The translations under genes were made by a program, and so were the position numbers. Shown here piece by piece: positions 45,925 to 53,995 of a DNA stretch of 64,000 nucleotides; position 1 is the first letter of the stretch, and every line of letters begins with the position of its first letter. Location of the stretch: contig NC_062232.1 of the NCBI RefSeq assembly GCF_902686445.1, positions 95,342,932 through 95,406,931 of the forward strand, read 5' to 3'. Source of the DNA: Sciurus carolinensis (lineage: Eukaryota > Chordata > Mammalia > Rodentia > Sciuridae). Below the pieces are notes generated by a model. That model saw only the letters and a list, made by a program, of their open reading frames with translations. It did not search any database and was not told where the DNA came from.

Positions 45925-47852
45925 GAGAAGTTAGAGGGAATAGGCTGTCCAAGGGCATTGGTCTTGGATCTACACTCCTTGGCCCAGTGGCGACCTTTAC
46001 CACATTTAGGGCAAAGGGTGAGCGGAGGTGGTTTAGCCCCTGTTTGAGGAAATATGGGTCCTTGACCCAGTTTCCCTGTTGGGCAGTCTCGCGCAAAATG
46101 GCCAGGTTGTTTGCAAGTAAAGCAAGTACGTGGGCCAGGGTGGTGAAGGGCCTTGGTGAAGGCGGCACCAATGGCGAGACCCATGGCATGGGCTGTTCCT
46201 ACCCCGGCACACAGCCTAATGAAGTCAGAAAGGTCCCCTTTATCTTTGTGGGGCCGAAGAACATCTTGACATATTGGGTTGGCATTTTCAAAGGCAAGAT
46301 ATTTTACAAAGGAGCTCTCATTTTCACTTGGTCCAAGTAGGCGCTCCGCAGTTAGATTAAGCCGGGCAACAAAGTCACTATAAGGCTCGTCTGGACCCTG
46401 ATGAATTTTTGCTAGGGAGGTGGTGGCCGAGCCCTTTTGAGGGAGCCGTCTCCAAGCATGCAAACCAGCAGTTTGAACCTGCGCTAGGAGCCCAGTAGGA
46501 AAGCGCGCCTGTTTAGGGTTGGTATCAAATGGCGCATTACCCACTAATTTAACATAGGTCCAGGATTTAGAGGAAGCCTTGGTTGAATTTTTTTGGGCAG
46601 TTTCCCGACAGTATTCCCTAAAGTCTGCGTTCCACAACAGGAAGTCACCTGCACTGAGGGTGGCTCGGGCCAAAAATTTCCAATCATTAGGGGTGAGCCA
46701 CTGTGTACTATGGTTCTCTAGCAAGGCCAGTGTATAAGGTGCAGTGGGGCCATACTGTGTACAAGCCTTTTTAAGTCTTTCAAGAAAGCGGAGGCTCAGC
46801 CTTTTATAAGAACCAAGGGCTCCACTCTGTCCAGAGGTGGGCTCCTCCTCATCCCCTGATTCCTGGTCCTCCTCTTGTTCCCTCTCTGGTTCTACCTCTT
46901 GTTCCTCCCCTGGTTCCTCTTCCTGACTTCCTTCTAAATTCTCTGCTTCAGTTTGGGGGGGCTGATCTGCTTGACTGCGAGTGACTGGAAAGGCAAGAAC
47001 AGGCTGACCACGTGGCTTCACCTTACGAGTATTAAGGGGTTTTGGGCCAGTTTGTGTTAACTCTGTGCCCAAGGCCAGTGAGCGAAGCTCGGCATCAAGG
47101 GCTTTTAGTTCTTTTAAAAGTTGGATTTGTTCCCGCCTATGTTGGAGAGACTCGCGTAAAGGGGTTAGATTAGGCAAGGGAAGCGGGGAAAAAATGTCTG
47201 GGGGGGCAGTAGGTCCCTGAGGGACCGGAGCACAAAAGGCAGGGGGTGTATAAGTGGGAAGTGGATTTGTAAGAGGTGGCAGGTCTGGAAAATGGTGTTG
47301 AGCCACTGCCTCCTCCAGGGTGGCCTCATCCTCTGGGGTCAACTCATCATGGGGATTTAAAACCGGATAAATCTTAGGGGGATTTTTAGAGGACTCCTTT
47401 GGTAAGGTGGGGTCTGGGAGGTTCCCAGGGTCTGGGAGGGTCCCAGGGTCCTGAGAAGGCTGAGCAGGGGGCATTTGAATACTAACCGAAGGGCATGCCG
47501 ATGGGGGGCGAGAGGTGGATTGCATTGCCTGCTCCCCAATCTTTACAAGTTTTAAAGTACCACTGTCAAAGGGTGAACTTTTAAGAATCTCATTAATTAA
47601 ATTCCAATAAGAAAAGACAGTGACGGGCACCTTTTGAGGACCAAAAGTCTCATAATAATCTTTGAGGCAGTCTCCTACTCTGAGCCACCTTTTACCATCA
47701 ATCGATCCCTCGAGGGGAAACCAAGGACACAAATCCTCTATGTATGAAAAGAATAATCTTAAATCCTTTTTCTTAACACGCGCTCCCCGAGTCTTGAGGG
47801 CCTCCTCGAGACCCGTCAGAAACAAATCATGTGACGAGACTGCTTGTCCCAT
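45732..47852 (-). CDS. gag: Gag polyprotein, type-D-like, intact (706 aa)
   Basis: Structural precursor for virus-like particles. The start ATG lies in a strong context (ACCATGG). The N-terminus MGQ fits a myristoylation signal. Residues about 42-62 (CPWFP...KRWLRVGDC) resemble the cytoplasmic targeting/retention signal of type D matrix, including Arg55, the residue known in MPMV to keep assembly cytoplasmic. A PTAP late motif is at 214-217 and a second PTAP at 369-372 inside capsid. A Glu-rich tract lies at about 302-338. The major homology region QGPDEPYSDFVARL is at 485-498. Two CX2CX4HX4C zinc knuckles are at 577-590 and 614-627, with all ligands present. No internal stop. The 3' end overlaps pro in the -1 frame. 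Confidence 0.95.
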   Translation of the reverse strand: MGQAVSSHDLFLTGLEEALKTRGARVKKKDLRLFFSYIEDLCPWFPLEGSIDGKRWLRVGDCLKDYYETFGPQKVPVTVFSYWNLINEILKSSPFDSGTLKLVKIGEQAMQSTSRPPSACPSVSIQMPPAQPSQDPGTLPDPGNLPDPTLPKESSKNPPKIYPVLNPHDELTPEDEATLEEAVAQHHFPDLPPLTNPLPTYTPPAFCAPVPQGPTAPPDIFSPLPLPNLTPLRESLQHRREQIQLLKELKALDAELRSLALGTELTQTGPKPLNTRKVKPRGQPVLAFPVTRSQADQPPQTEAENLEGSQEEEPGEEQEVEPEREQEEDQESGDEEEPTSGQSGALGSYKRLSLRFLERLKKACTQYGPTAPYTLALLENHSTQWLTPNDWKFLARATLSAGDFLLWNADFREYCRETAQKNSTKASSKSWTYVKLVGNAPFDTNPKQARFPTGLLAQVQTAGLHAWRRLPQKGSATTSLAKIHQGPDEPYSDFVARLNLTAERLLGPSENESSFVKYLAFENANPICQDVLRPHKDKGDLSDFIRLCAGVGTAHAMGLAIGAAFTKALHHPGPRTCFTCKQPGHFARDCPTGKLGQGPIFPQTGAKPPPLTLCPKCGKGRHWAKECRSKTNALGQPIPSNFSGNSSRGQPLAPTTPRANPGAIRFVPSQTPNPIQAPCPSPQSPPSNVLPQAAQDWTSVPPPIQY
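45892..45924 (-). promoter_or_regulatory. Gag-pro -1 ribosomal frameshift signal
   Basis: The slippery heptamer GGGAAAC (45924 to 45918, minus strand) is in the right phase, G GGA AAC, in the gag frame. After a 7-nt spacer comes a perfect 8-bp hairpin, GGGGCCAG-CCC-CTGGCCCC (45910 to 45892). The CCC loop could pair with the GGGG further down (near 45870) to make a pseudoknot; that part is inference. The -1 frame then stays open through dUTPase, protease and G-patch. Confidence 0.9.
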
Positions 47853-47988
47853 GGTACGTCACTTACCTTGCGCTGACCTCACTCTCCTCCTGGATCTGAC
47901 TCCCGGTTGCGTCTACCAGGGCGATCCCGAATCCTGCTTGGCCAAGTCTTCCCCGGAGGGCAGCGTTCCGCTTCTCAAAGTTTCCAAT
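47853..47988 (-). other. Untranslated leader between PBS and gag
   Basis: About 136 bases that would hold the packaging and dimerisation signals, which I cannot identify by eye. The major splice donor lies near its gag end. It is short compared with typical type D leaders. Confidence 0.6.
47861..47869 (-). promoter_or_regulatory. Major splice donor in the leader
   Basis: The minus strand reads AAG|GTAAGT, a perfect match to the U1 consensus, with the exon ending at 47867. It lies 14 bases before the gag ATG. Spliced RNA would therefore skip gag and join a downstream acceptor such as 42343. Confidence 0.8.
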
Positions 47989-48006
47989 CGACCACGTTGG
48001 GCGCCA
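47989..48006 (-). promoter_or_regulatory. Primer binding site, tRNA-Lys1,2 type
   Basis: Two bases after the LTR end, the minus strand reads TGGCGCCCAACGTGGTCG. The first 15 bases match the tRNA-Lys(1,2) 3' end used by MPMV-group viruses and the last three diverge. This fixes the reverse-transcription primer and the position of the 5' LTR. Confidence 0.9.
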
Positions 48007-48141
48007 ACTGTCCCGACCCGTGGGACATCAACACGGGACCGCAAACCTGAGAGAGAAGGAATGAAGGGACAAGAGACGCAGGGAGAGGCAGCAAGACAGG
48101 AATTCTGATCAAGCTGCAAATTTTTATTGTTCACACAGGGG

Positions 48142-48149
48142 TATTTATA
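48142..48149 (-). promoter_or_regulatory. TATA box of the 5' LTR promoter
   Basis: TATAAATA reads on the minus strand within GTATAAATAC. Transcription would be expected to begin about 25-30 bases on, near 48120. An identical copy is in the 3' LTR at 41248-41255. Confidence 0.8.
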
Positions 48150-48225
48150 CTGAGGGAAGGAGGGGTGTGACAAGGTGCAGGCTGGTTGGCTGTGTTCTTC
48201 TGCTGGGTTCCTGATAGGGTGCAAA

Positions 48226-48294
48226 TTCGCGCCGGCCGGGAGGTGAGGTTCGCGCCGCCGGGAAGGTGAAGTTTGCGCCGGCGGGAAGGGAGGG
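48226..48294. repeat. Three 23-bp GC-rich tandem units in U3
   Basis: Units at 48226-48248, 48249-48271 and 48272-48294 share the core TT(C/T)GCGCCG followed by CGGGA(A/G)G. All are rich in CpG. An identical array is at 41332-41400. Tandem U3 units are typical retroviral enhancer modules, but I cannot name the factor. Confidence 0.75.
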
Positions 48295-48313
48295 GCGCTG
48301 CTGCTTATTGTAA

Positions 48314-48328
48314 AGATCAGAATGTTCT
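48314..48328. promoter_or_regulatory. Steroid (glucocorticoid-type) response element in U3
   Basis: On the plus strand AGATCA-GAA-TGTTCT matches the palindromic AGAACAnnnTGTTCT consensus at all but one half-site base. It sits near the outer end of U3, about 165 bp upstream of the TATA box, a typical enhancer position. A second copy is at 41420-41434. MMTV, another betaretrovirus, is known to be hormone-driven through such elements; use here is inference. Confidence 0.5.
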
Positions 48329-48356
48329 CAGAATAAGAACTTCTTGGTCCCTGACA

Positions 48357-48362
48357 AATAGT
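48357..48362. repeat. Target site duplication, right copy (AATAGT)
   Basis: It directly follows the 5' LTR and matches 41109-41114. The match shows that both ends belong to one integration and that neither LTR was exchanged by recombination with another locus. Confidence 0.95.
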
Positions 48363-48669
48363 AAAATTAACTATGTACTTGTCATATATCAGATGTTATG
48401 GTGTGTATGTACTAGAATTTCTTTGGAAATTACATATTTGAAATCCTCAGCCAAATTCTGTTCAGAATATTTGCTTTCTTCATGTAGTTTCAAACAGGTC
48501 TAGGTATAAATCTTGCTGTAGATTAATATTATTAATATAAACATTGCCTGTTAGCGTAATTTCACTGAGACTGTAACAATGATTTGGACATCTCTATATT
48601 CCTCAGATAACTGGGAGGGTAACTATGAGTTTATAAGCAAGGTCTGAGAACTAGAAGAGAACTTAAAAT
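48363..48669. other. Right flank of the provirus
   Basis: Ordinary AT-rich sequence continuing the host DNA after the second AATAGT. No gene. Confidence 0.6.
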
Positions 48670-48795
48670 TCAAATTTCAGTTCCCTTGTTTTACGGATTT
48701 GGAAACTAAGGTTCAGTGAGATGAATTGATGAATGACAGAACTAAATACTGAACCAGGAGTGAAGTCCATATCCAGGGTCTAACCATTGAACTTG
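48670..48795 (+). mobile_element. MIR fragment
   Basis: 'ttacggatttggaaactaaggttcagtgag' is MIR core text. It lies 300 bp outside the provirus. Confidence 0.5.
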
Positions 48796-49240
48796 ACTTT
48801 TAAAATTAAAAGAGCACAAGGCAGTTAGGGCTTCCCAAACATAGTTGATCTTGGTTCTGCCAGGAACTGACAAATCTGACAAATTCATAATGTTTGGGTT
48901 TTAATGTCAGAAAACACCTAATTCTTAACTTTCCATAGCATGTGTATATTTAGGCATAGGACTTCAGTGTCTAAAGCATTTAGCTGAATGTGACGATTTT
49001 TTAAATGGGAATGTGAACAGAAGAGTAACTTAATGGATTTGACTGATGTTTCAGGCCAGTGAATTGTTGCTTACAACAAAAAGAAATGTCAAATAATGCT
49101 CATGTTCTTTAGAGTCAATTAAATGAAAACCCATCTTTTCTATACAAAATCAGATATGCTGTGATGTCAGTTATCACATAAAAACACTACTTAACCATAT
49201 TATGATGTTGTTGATCATGGTAAAGATAATGTATTATCTT

Positions 49241-49327
49241 TTCATTTTTTTGCGGTGCTGGGGATTGAACCCAGGGCCTTGTGCTTGCAAGGCAAGCACT
49301 CTACCAACTGAGCTACATCCCCAGCCC
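49241..49327 (-). mobile_element. ID SINE with perfect 14-bp target duplication
   Basis: 'gcggtgctggggattgaacccaggg' to 'gagctacatccccagccc', almost unmutated. TAATGTATTATCTT flanks it at 49227-49240 and 49328-49341, so it is a recent insertion. Confidence 0.9.
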
Positions 49328-49756
49328 TAATGTATTATCTTAGCACTTATCTGCCTTACATTTCTATCTTACACTTCTAAATCCTTGACTCCTAAAAATT
49401 AGAAACCATTTTGTTTGAATTCAGTAGGTAACTACCAAATGAAGTATTTTGCTAAAGACATTTACATGATGTTAAGTAACCCGTGGTGCCAGGCACGCAT
49501 ATGAGTGGGTGAGTGTGTGTGTATATATACTCATTTAGGTGTCAGGCACAAGTGACAGTGTTATAAGACATGATTCTTACCCTGGATGTGTACAGAAAAA
49601 GATGTAAAACAAAACAAAACAAAACAATGTAGAATAGTCTAGATCAAATGGCAAATGTACAATAAGTGTCATGTGAGGTAAGAGAATGGAGGAATGGCTA
49701 AAGATTAGTGGTCAAAGACGATCTTACTGAGACATTAGCAAACTCAAATGACATTT

Positions 49757-49987
49757 TCTTTCTTTCTTTCTTTCTTTTTTTTTTTTTCTTTTGGTACTAG
49801 GAATTGAACCCAGGGTTACTTTCATACTGAGCCACATCTCAGTCCTTTTAAATATGTTATCTAAGGAAAGGTCTCACTAAGTTGCTCTGGACCTCACCAA
49901 GTTGCTGAGGCTGGCTTTGAATTCGAAATCCTCCTGCCTCAGCCTCCCAAGTCACTGGGATTACAGGAATGCACCACTGTACATGAC
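49757..49987 (-). mobile_element. B1-dID SINE
   Basis: (TTTC)n and T-run, then 'ggtactaggaattgaacccagg' to 'gcaccactgtacatgac'. Confidence 0.85.
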
Positions 49988-50935
49988 TTCAAAAGATATT
50001 TTCTTGAAGCTCAAAGTTGAAACTAGTAAATTTCAGGGGCAGAAAACTTTTAGCTTTATTTTCAGTATGTTAATTTTTCCATCAAGATCATATTCTGACC
50101 AGCCGTGGTGGCCATAAAGTTGTAGAAATAGGAAGAATGAAAATCATTAAGAAATCATCCCCTCCAAAATGATGAAGTATTTACATTGTATATGATTACT
50201 TCCTGTCTTTGCAAAAGTTTCAAAAGTCAAGACACTTCAAAGTGATCAAAAAGAATAAAATACAAACATAAAGTCCTTCAGCTTTAGTGTGTGGATGCTG
50301 GATCAAACTCCTATTAACAATTTTTTAGGAGAAAAGTATAAAGTTTTTGACTTTTCAAATGATTGCTTACACTAAAGGACTATAAAATCACTTTTCAGTC
50401 ATCTGAAGTGGCAAGTAATCTCACCTTTTGTCCCACAGTGTCCTGTGCTAGTGGTCCCTTTAATGCCTTCAGCTTGTGGCTATAAATTTCAGACAGAAAG
50501 TAATCCAGAAAACGCTCAAAGTCCTTGTTCTGGCGTCTCCTTTCCCTCCATTTTTCCCGAGGCAATCCAACCTTTCATATTTTCTACTCTCTGCTGATGA
50601 TACTCAAATCTGAAATCCAGGCCACAAGTTTTTTTTTCACACTTTGAGTCCTTTAACTTTGGACTTTATGCCAAGAAGAAGGCTTATCTGTTTATGAAAA
50701 AAGCATGTCAAAGACAAAAGAAGCTGGTCAGTATCCAGGGAACAAGATATAAAGGTTGCAAGTTAGTTATGTAACCAAATCATTTAATCTAAAGGAAACA
50801 GACAGAGCATAAAGGGGGATTCACCATAAATCCAAATGGATTAAATGAGAATTTTTCCTGTTATATTTATCTTAGTGTGTCCCATGGGATATCATGATTG
50901 TTCAGTTTTATTCCATAGCCATTTTGGTCTTTGAT
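49988..50935. other. Unique DNA, no gene seen
   Basis: No frame above about 70 codons and no repeat recognised. Confidence 0.5.
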
Positions 50936-51173
50936 TTTTTTTTTTTTTATTTTAATTAATTTATTTTTTTGGTACCAGGGATTGAACCCAGAGGTACTTA
51001 ACTACTGAGCCAATTCCACAGCCCTTTTTATTTTTATTTTTTAATCTTGAGACAGGGTCTTACTAAGTTGCTTAGGGCCTTGCTAAGTTGCTGAGGCTGG
51101 CTTTGAACTCACAATCTTTGCCTCAGCCTCCAGAGTCACTCGGATAACAGGCATGAGCCGCCACTCCCATCTC
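50936..51173 (-). mobile_element. B1-dID SINE
   Basis: 'ggtaccagggattgaacccagagg' to 'gagccgccactccca'. Confidence 0.85.
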
Positions 51174-51607
51174 CACAGTCATTTTAAAAATCTGTTTTTC
51201 TTTTGGTTCCTGCTTGCCTGGTTCTCAAACTTTTTCATATGATTATTCTGCTTCTTCAGCTGTAAATATTGAATAGAGCTTCATTTCCTGGCTATACTTT
51301 GTTGGACTGAGGCCCTTGCTTATGATATAGTGCCATAGTCAATCCATTATTGCAATCCTGTATCTGTCTCCACTCTTTTTTTTATTTTGTCATTTCCTGT
51401 CCTCAATTTCAATTTGGAAGCAAGAATTTCATCCCACCAAAAAAATTTAGAAAAATTTCTATGTCTCTATGGGGATTTCTCAGCCACATCCCACATGGAT
51501 GAGAAAAGGGTTAACTGTCAGAGGATGATGTTGGTTGTAAATCAATCAATTACCCATAAACTTATCTAATCAATAAACACACAAGAGCCAATACTCTTTT
51601 TAAGTGA

Positions 51608-51946
51608 GAGGGGGTGTGATGGGTCGGGCCATACTAGATCTGGACTCTAACAACATGGAGTAGCCCACCACTCTTTTATTTATAGACACACAGGTAAAGG
51701 GGGCCAAGACCGGGAGGAGCTTCTTCTGTGATGAACAGGATGGAGTGGGATTAGGGAAGCCATTTTCTCAGGGAAACTATCATAGAACCAGACAGGGAAC
51801 CACTCCCACACAGCACCACATACTCCCTGGCAACCTGGGACAGACCTCTGTGTCTGCCAGTTCCGAGAAGTCAGACCTCTGTGTCCTGTGGCTCAATCTT
51901 GTTTGATTCTGCTAGATAAGTATGACTTCCCACATGCCTCACCACA
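51608..51946 (-). mobile_element. Probable solo LTR (ERVK-like)
   Basis: On the minus strand it starts TGTGGTGAGGC and contains a joined TATA and poly(A) signal, CTATAAATAAAAG, near the far end. It closes ...GACCCATCACA followed by CCCCCTC. AAGTGA occurs on both sides (51602-51607, 51947-51952), a possible 6-bp duplication. The expected CA end sits seven bases short of the repeat, so the edge is uncertain. Confidence 0.5.
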
Positions 51947-52027
51947 AAGTGATTAAATGATAGCGATTGTCAGCTAAAATGTATATTTTTTGATTTTTAA
52001 AACAAACTTATGTAAATATTTAAATTG

Positions 52028-52412
52028 TGTATTAGTGTTAGTCAGCTTTCTGTTGCTGTGACAAAATACCTCATGGAAATCAACTTAAAATAAGGAAAGA
52101 CTTATTTTGGATCATGGTTTCAGAGGTTTCAGTCCATAATTTGACTAACTTTTAGGCCTATGGTGAGGCAGAACGTTATGGTGGGGACCATGTGGTAGAG
52201 CAAAGCTACTCAGCTCAAGGCAGGTGAGAAATAGAGAGGAAGGAGTTGGAGGCACAGTATATCCTTCAAGTGCACACACCCACAATGCTCACTTCCTCCG
52301 ACTAGGTCCCACCTCCCAAAGTTTGAACCACCTACCAATAGTGCTACAGGCTGGGGACCAAGTCTTTTGCACATAGCCTTTGGGGGATGCTTCAGATTCA
52401 AACCTTAACAAA
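52028..52412 (+). mobile_element. MaLR-like LTR
   Basis: 'gttagtcagctttctgttgctgtgac' to 'gggggatgcttcagattcaaacc' is a widespread mammalian repeat of MaLR/LTR type, complete or nearly so. Subfamily not determined. Confidence 0.55.
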
Positions 52413-52645
52413 TAGATAAACTATGAGTCAATTTAAGTGGACAAAATATAATAAAAAGACTAATAAACTTCTTTTGTAGATGTTAGATAGAATGGTTAAG
52501 CATGTTTTTGGAAGCCTTAGTATTCTTGAAGTTCAAAGTAGGCCTCTGAGTGGGTATGATTTGAGTGACACTGCTAAAGGTGCCTTGCCTTCCCATGCCA
52601 ACCAAAATGTCCCCCTGTAATCTGTCATTCCTACAATTTCAATTG

Positions 52646-52768
52646 TTTTTTTTTTTTGTTTTTTATTTTTCATTTTCTGTTTTTGTGTTTTTGTGGTGCT
52701 GGGATTGAACCCAGGGCCCTGTAGATGTGGGGCAAGCACTCTACCAACTGAGCTCTATCCCAAGTCCC
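52646..52768 (-). mobile_element. ID SINE with 11-bp target duplication
   Basis: 'gtggtgctgggattgaacccaggg' to 'gagctctatcccaagtccc'. TACAATTTCAA flanks it at 52632-52642 and 52770-52780. Confidence 0.85.
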
Positions 52769-52780
52769 TTACAATTTCAA

Positions 52781-53538
52781 ATAATAGAAATTTGATTTTA
52801 ATTCAAAATGTCTAACTAAAATATAGATATTAGTAATGAGAGAAAGAAATTTAAAAGTACCCAAAGACCAATTTCATCTTTTCATAATTTTCCTAACGCT
52901 ATCCCACGTGTTCTAGAAAGTTAACACATTAATGTTTATAGACTGCTGTGAAGCATTAAATTTTTTAATAACAAAAGAATCTTTATAGTGATAGTAATAT
53001 GGTACGATGTTCAAAGAGCATACAGATGTCAAATATACTTATGGGACACTTGTATCAGGGAAACTCTTACACATTTCCTGTGTTACCTTTACATGACATT
53101 TCTCCCTCCACTATTCCTGGCAATATCTGCTATATGGCAAAGACAAGGTCATGGTAATATTTCCCCATTGCAGGCACTCATTACAAAGATTAGTTCACTG
53201 AGAAATATATTATCATATTAAATCTTCCATTTGCCTATCAAAACTAAATGTTGTATCAGTGTTTCTCTAAATCCATAGTTCAAATAGAAGATAGGAAGAG
53301 AGATATTGCTGGAAGTGTCTTCATGGGAAACTTTGTTATTTTCCGATTAGTCTACCTGTACCCAGCATGTGCTTTCATTAAATCCATTACAAACACCAGC
53401 TCATTCTCTCAACCTTGAGGGTTCCTTCTGGTAAGACAACCATTTTTTCTTAGTGTCCTCTTTTTTTCTACTTCTCCACACAGACACAAAATTTGAGACA
53501 TTTTTCATCCCACAAGCTTCTTTCCTGTCTTCCCCCCA

Positions 53539-53539
<1 letters not shown>
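52781..53539. other. Unique DNA, no gene seen
   Basis: A 77-aa frame at 52988-53221 without known motifs. Confidence 0.5.
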
Positions 53540-53569
<30 letters not shown>

Positions 53570-53766
53570 GGTACAGGGAATTGAACCCAGGGGCGCTTAA
53601 CCACTGAGTCACAACCCTGGTCCTTTTTTATATTTTACTTAGAGACAGGGTCTCACTGAGTTGCTTAGGGACTTAATAAGTTGCTGGGGTTGGCTTTGAA
53701 CTCAAGATCCTCCTGCCTTGGCCTCCCAAGCCACTGGGATTCCAAGTGTGCATCACAGTGCCTGGC
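53540..53766 (-). mobile_element. B1-dID SINE with long T-run
   Basis: 'ggtacagggaattgaacccaggggcg' to 'catcacagtgcctggc', preceded by about 30 T. Confidence 0.85.
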
Positions 53767-53784
53767 TGCTCCCCTGCTATTCTG

Positions 53785-53995
53785 TCAATGTGTTATATAT
53801 ATACAATGGAATATTATTCAGCCATAAAGAAGAATAAAATTATGGCATTTGCAGGTAAATGAATAGAGTTGGAGAATATATCATGCTAAGTGAAATAAGC
53901 CAATCCCAAAAAACCAAAGGTCGAATGATTTCTTTGATAACTGGATGATGATACATAACGGGGGCTGGGGAGAGGCAAGAATGGAGCAAGGATGG
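53785..53995 (+). mobile_element. L1 ORF2 tail fragment
   Basis: 'tacaatggaatattattcagcc' and 'ttatggcatttgcaggtaaatg' are the L1 ORF2 C-terminus. Truncated at both ends and directly beside a B1-dID copy. Confidence 0.7.

Larger units (their letters stand above)
41115..48356 (-). mobile_element. Young type-D-like endogenous betaretrovirus, env surface subunit deleted
   Basis: A complete provirus lies on the minus strand in the order 5' LTR, PBS, splice donor, gag, pro, pol, env remnant, CTE, PPT, 3' LTR. The flanking hexamers are identical (AATAGT), as expected of a betaretroviral integrase. Gag, pro and pol are each open over full length with no stop or frame break that I can see, and the LTRs differ by one base. 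The cytoplasmic-retention-type matrix, Lys1,2 primer, dUTPase-protease-G-patch order, gamma-type TM with CX6CC and MPMV-like CTE all point to the type D group (Mason-Pfizer and squirrel monkey retrovirus relatives). At about 7.2 kb it is roughly 1 kb or more shorter than exogenous type D viruses. The missing part is Env SU, between the pol stop and the fusion-peptide region of TM. Confidence 0.95.
48009..48356 (-). repeat. 5' LTR of the endogenous retrovirus (348 bp)
   Basis: On the minus strand it starts TGTCAGGGACC and ends GGGTCGGGACA, with the usual TG...CA ends. U3 runs from 48356 to about 48120 and holds a steroid-response-like element, three GC-rich 23-bp tandem units and a TATA box. 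AATAAA lies only 13 bases past the TATA box, so the R region must be short (about 15 nt by spacing), as in MPMV. U5 is about 95 nt. The only difference from the other LTR is T at 48021, against C at 41127, seen on the plus strand in a CpG context. Confidence 0.95.

Noticed and set aside
45804..46340. 178-aa plus-strand frame antisense to gag
   Set aside because: It overlaps the GC-rich nucleocapsid/pro region and has no recognisable domain. Several antisense frames of similar kind occur there, so it is most likely a composition effect. Antisense retroviral genes exist in some viruses, but nothing supports one here.
47662..48108. 148-aa plus-strand frame over the leader
   Set aside because: Antisense to the gag start, PBS and LTR. 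No domain.
49241..49327. tRNA-like A and B box sequences in ID copies
   Set aside because: They carry tRNA-derived promoter motifs but no full cloverleaf, and have A-tails and target duplications. SINEs, not tRNA genes.
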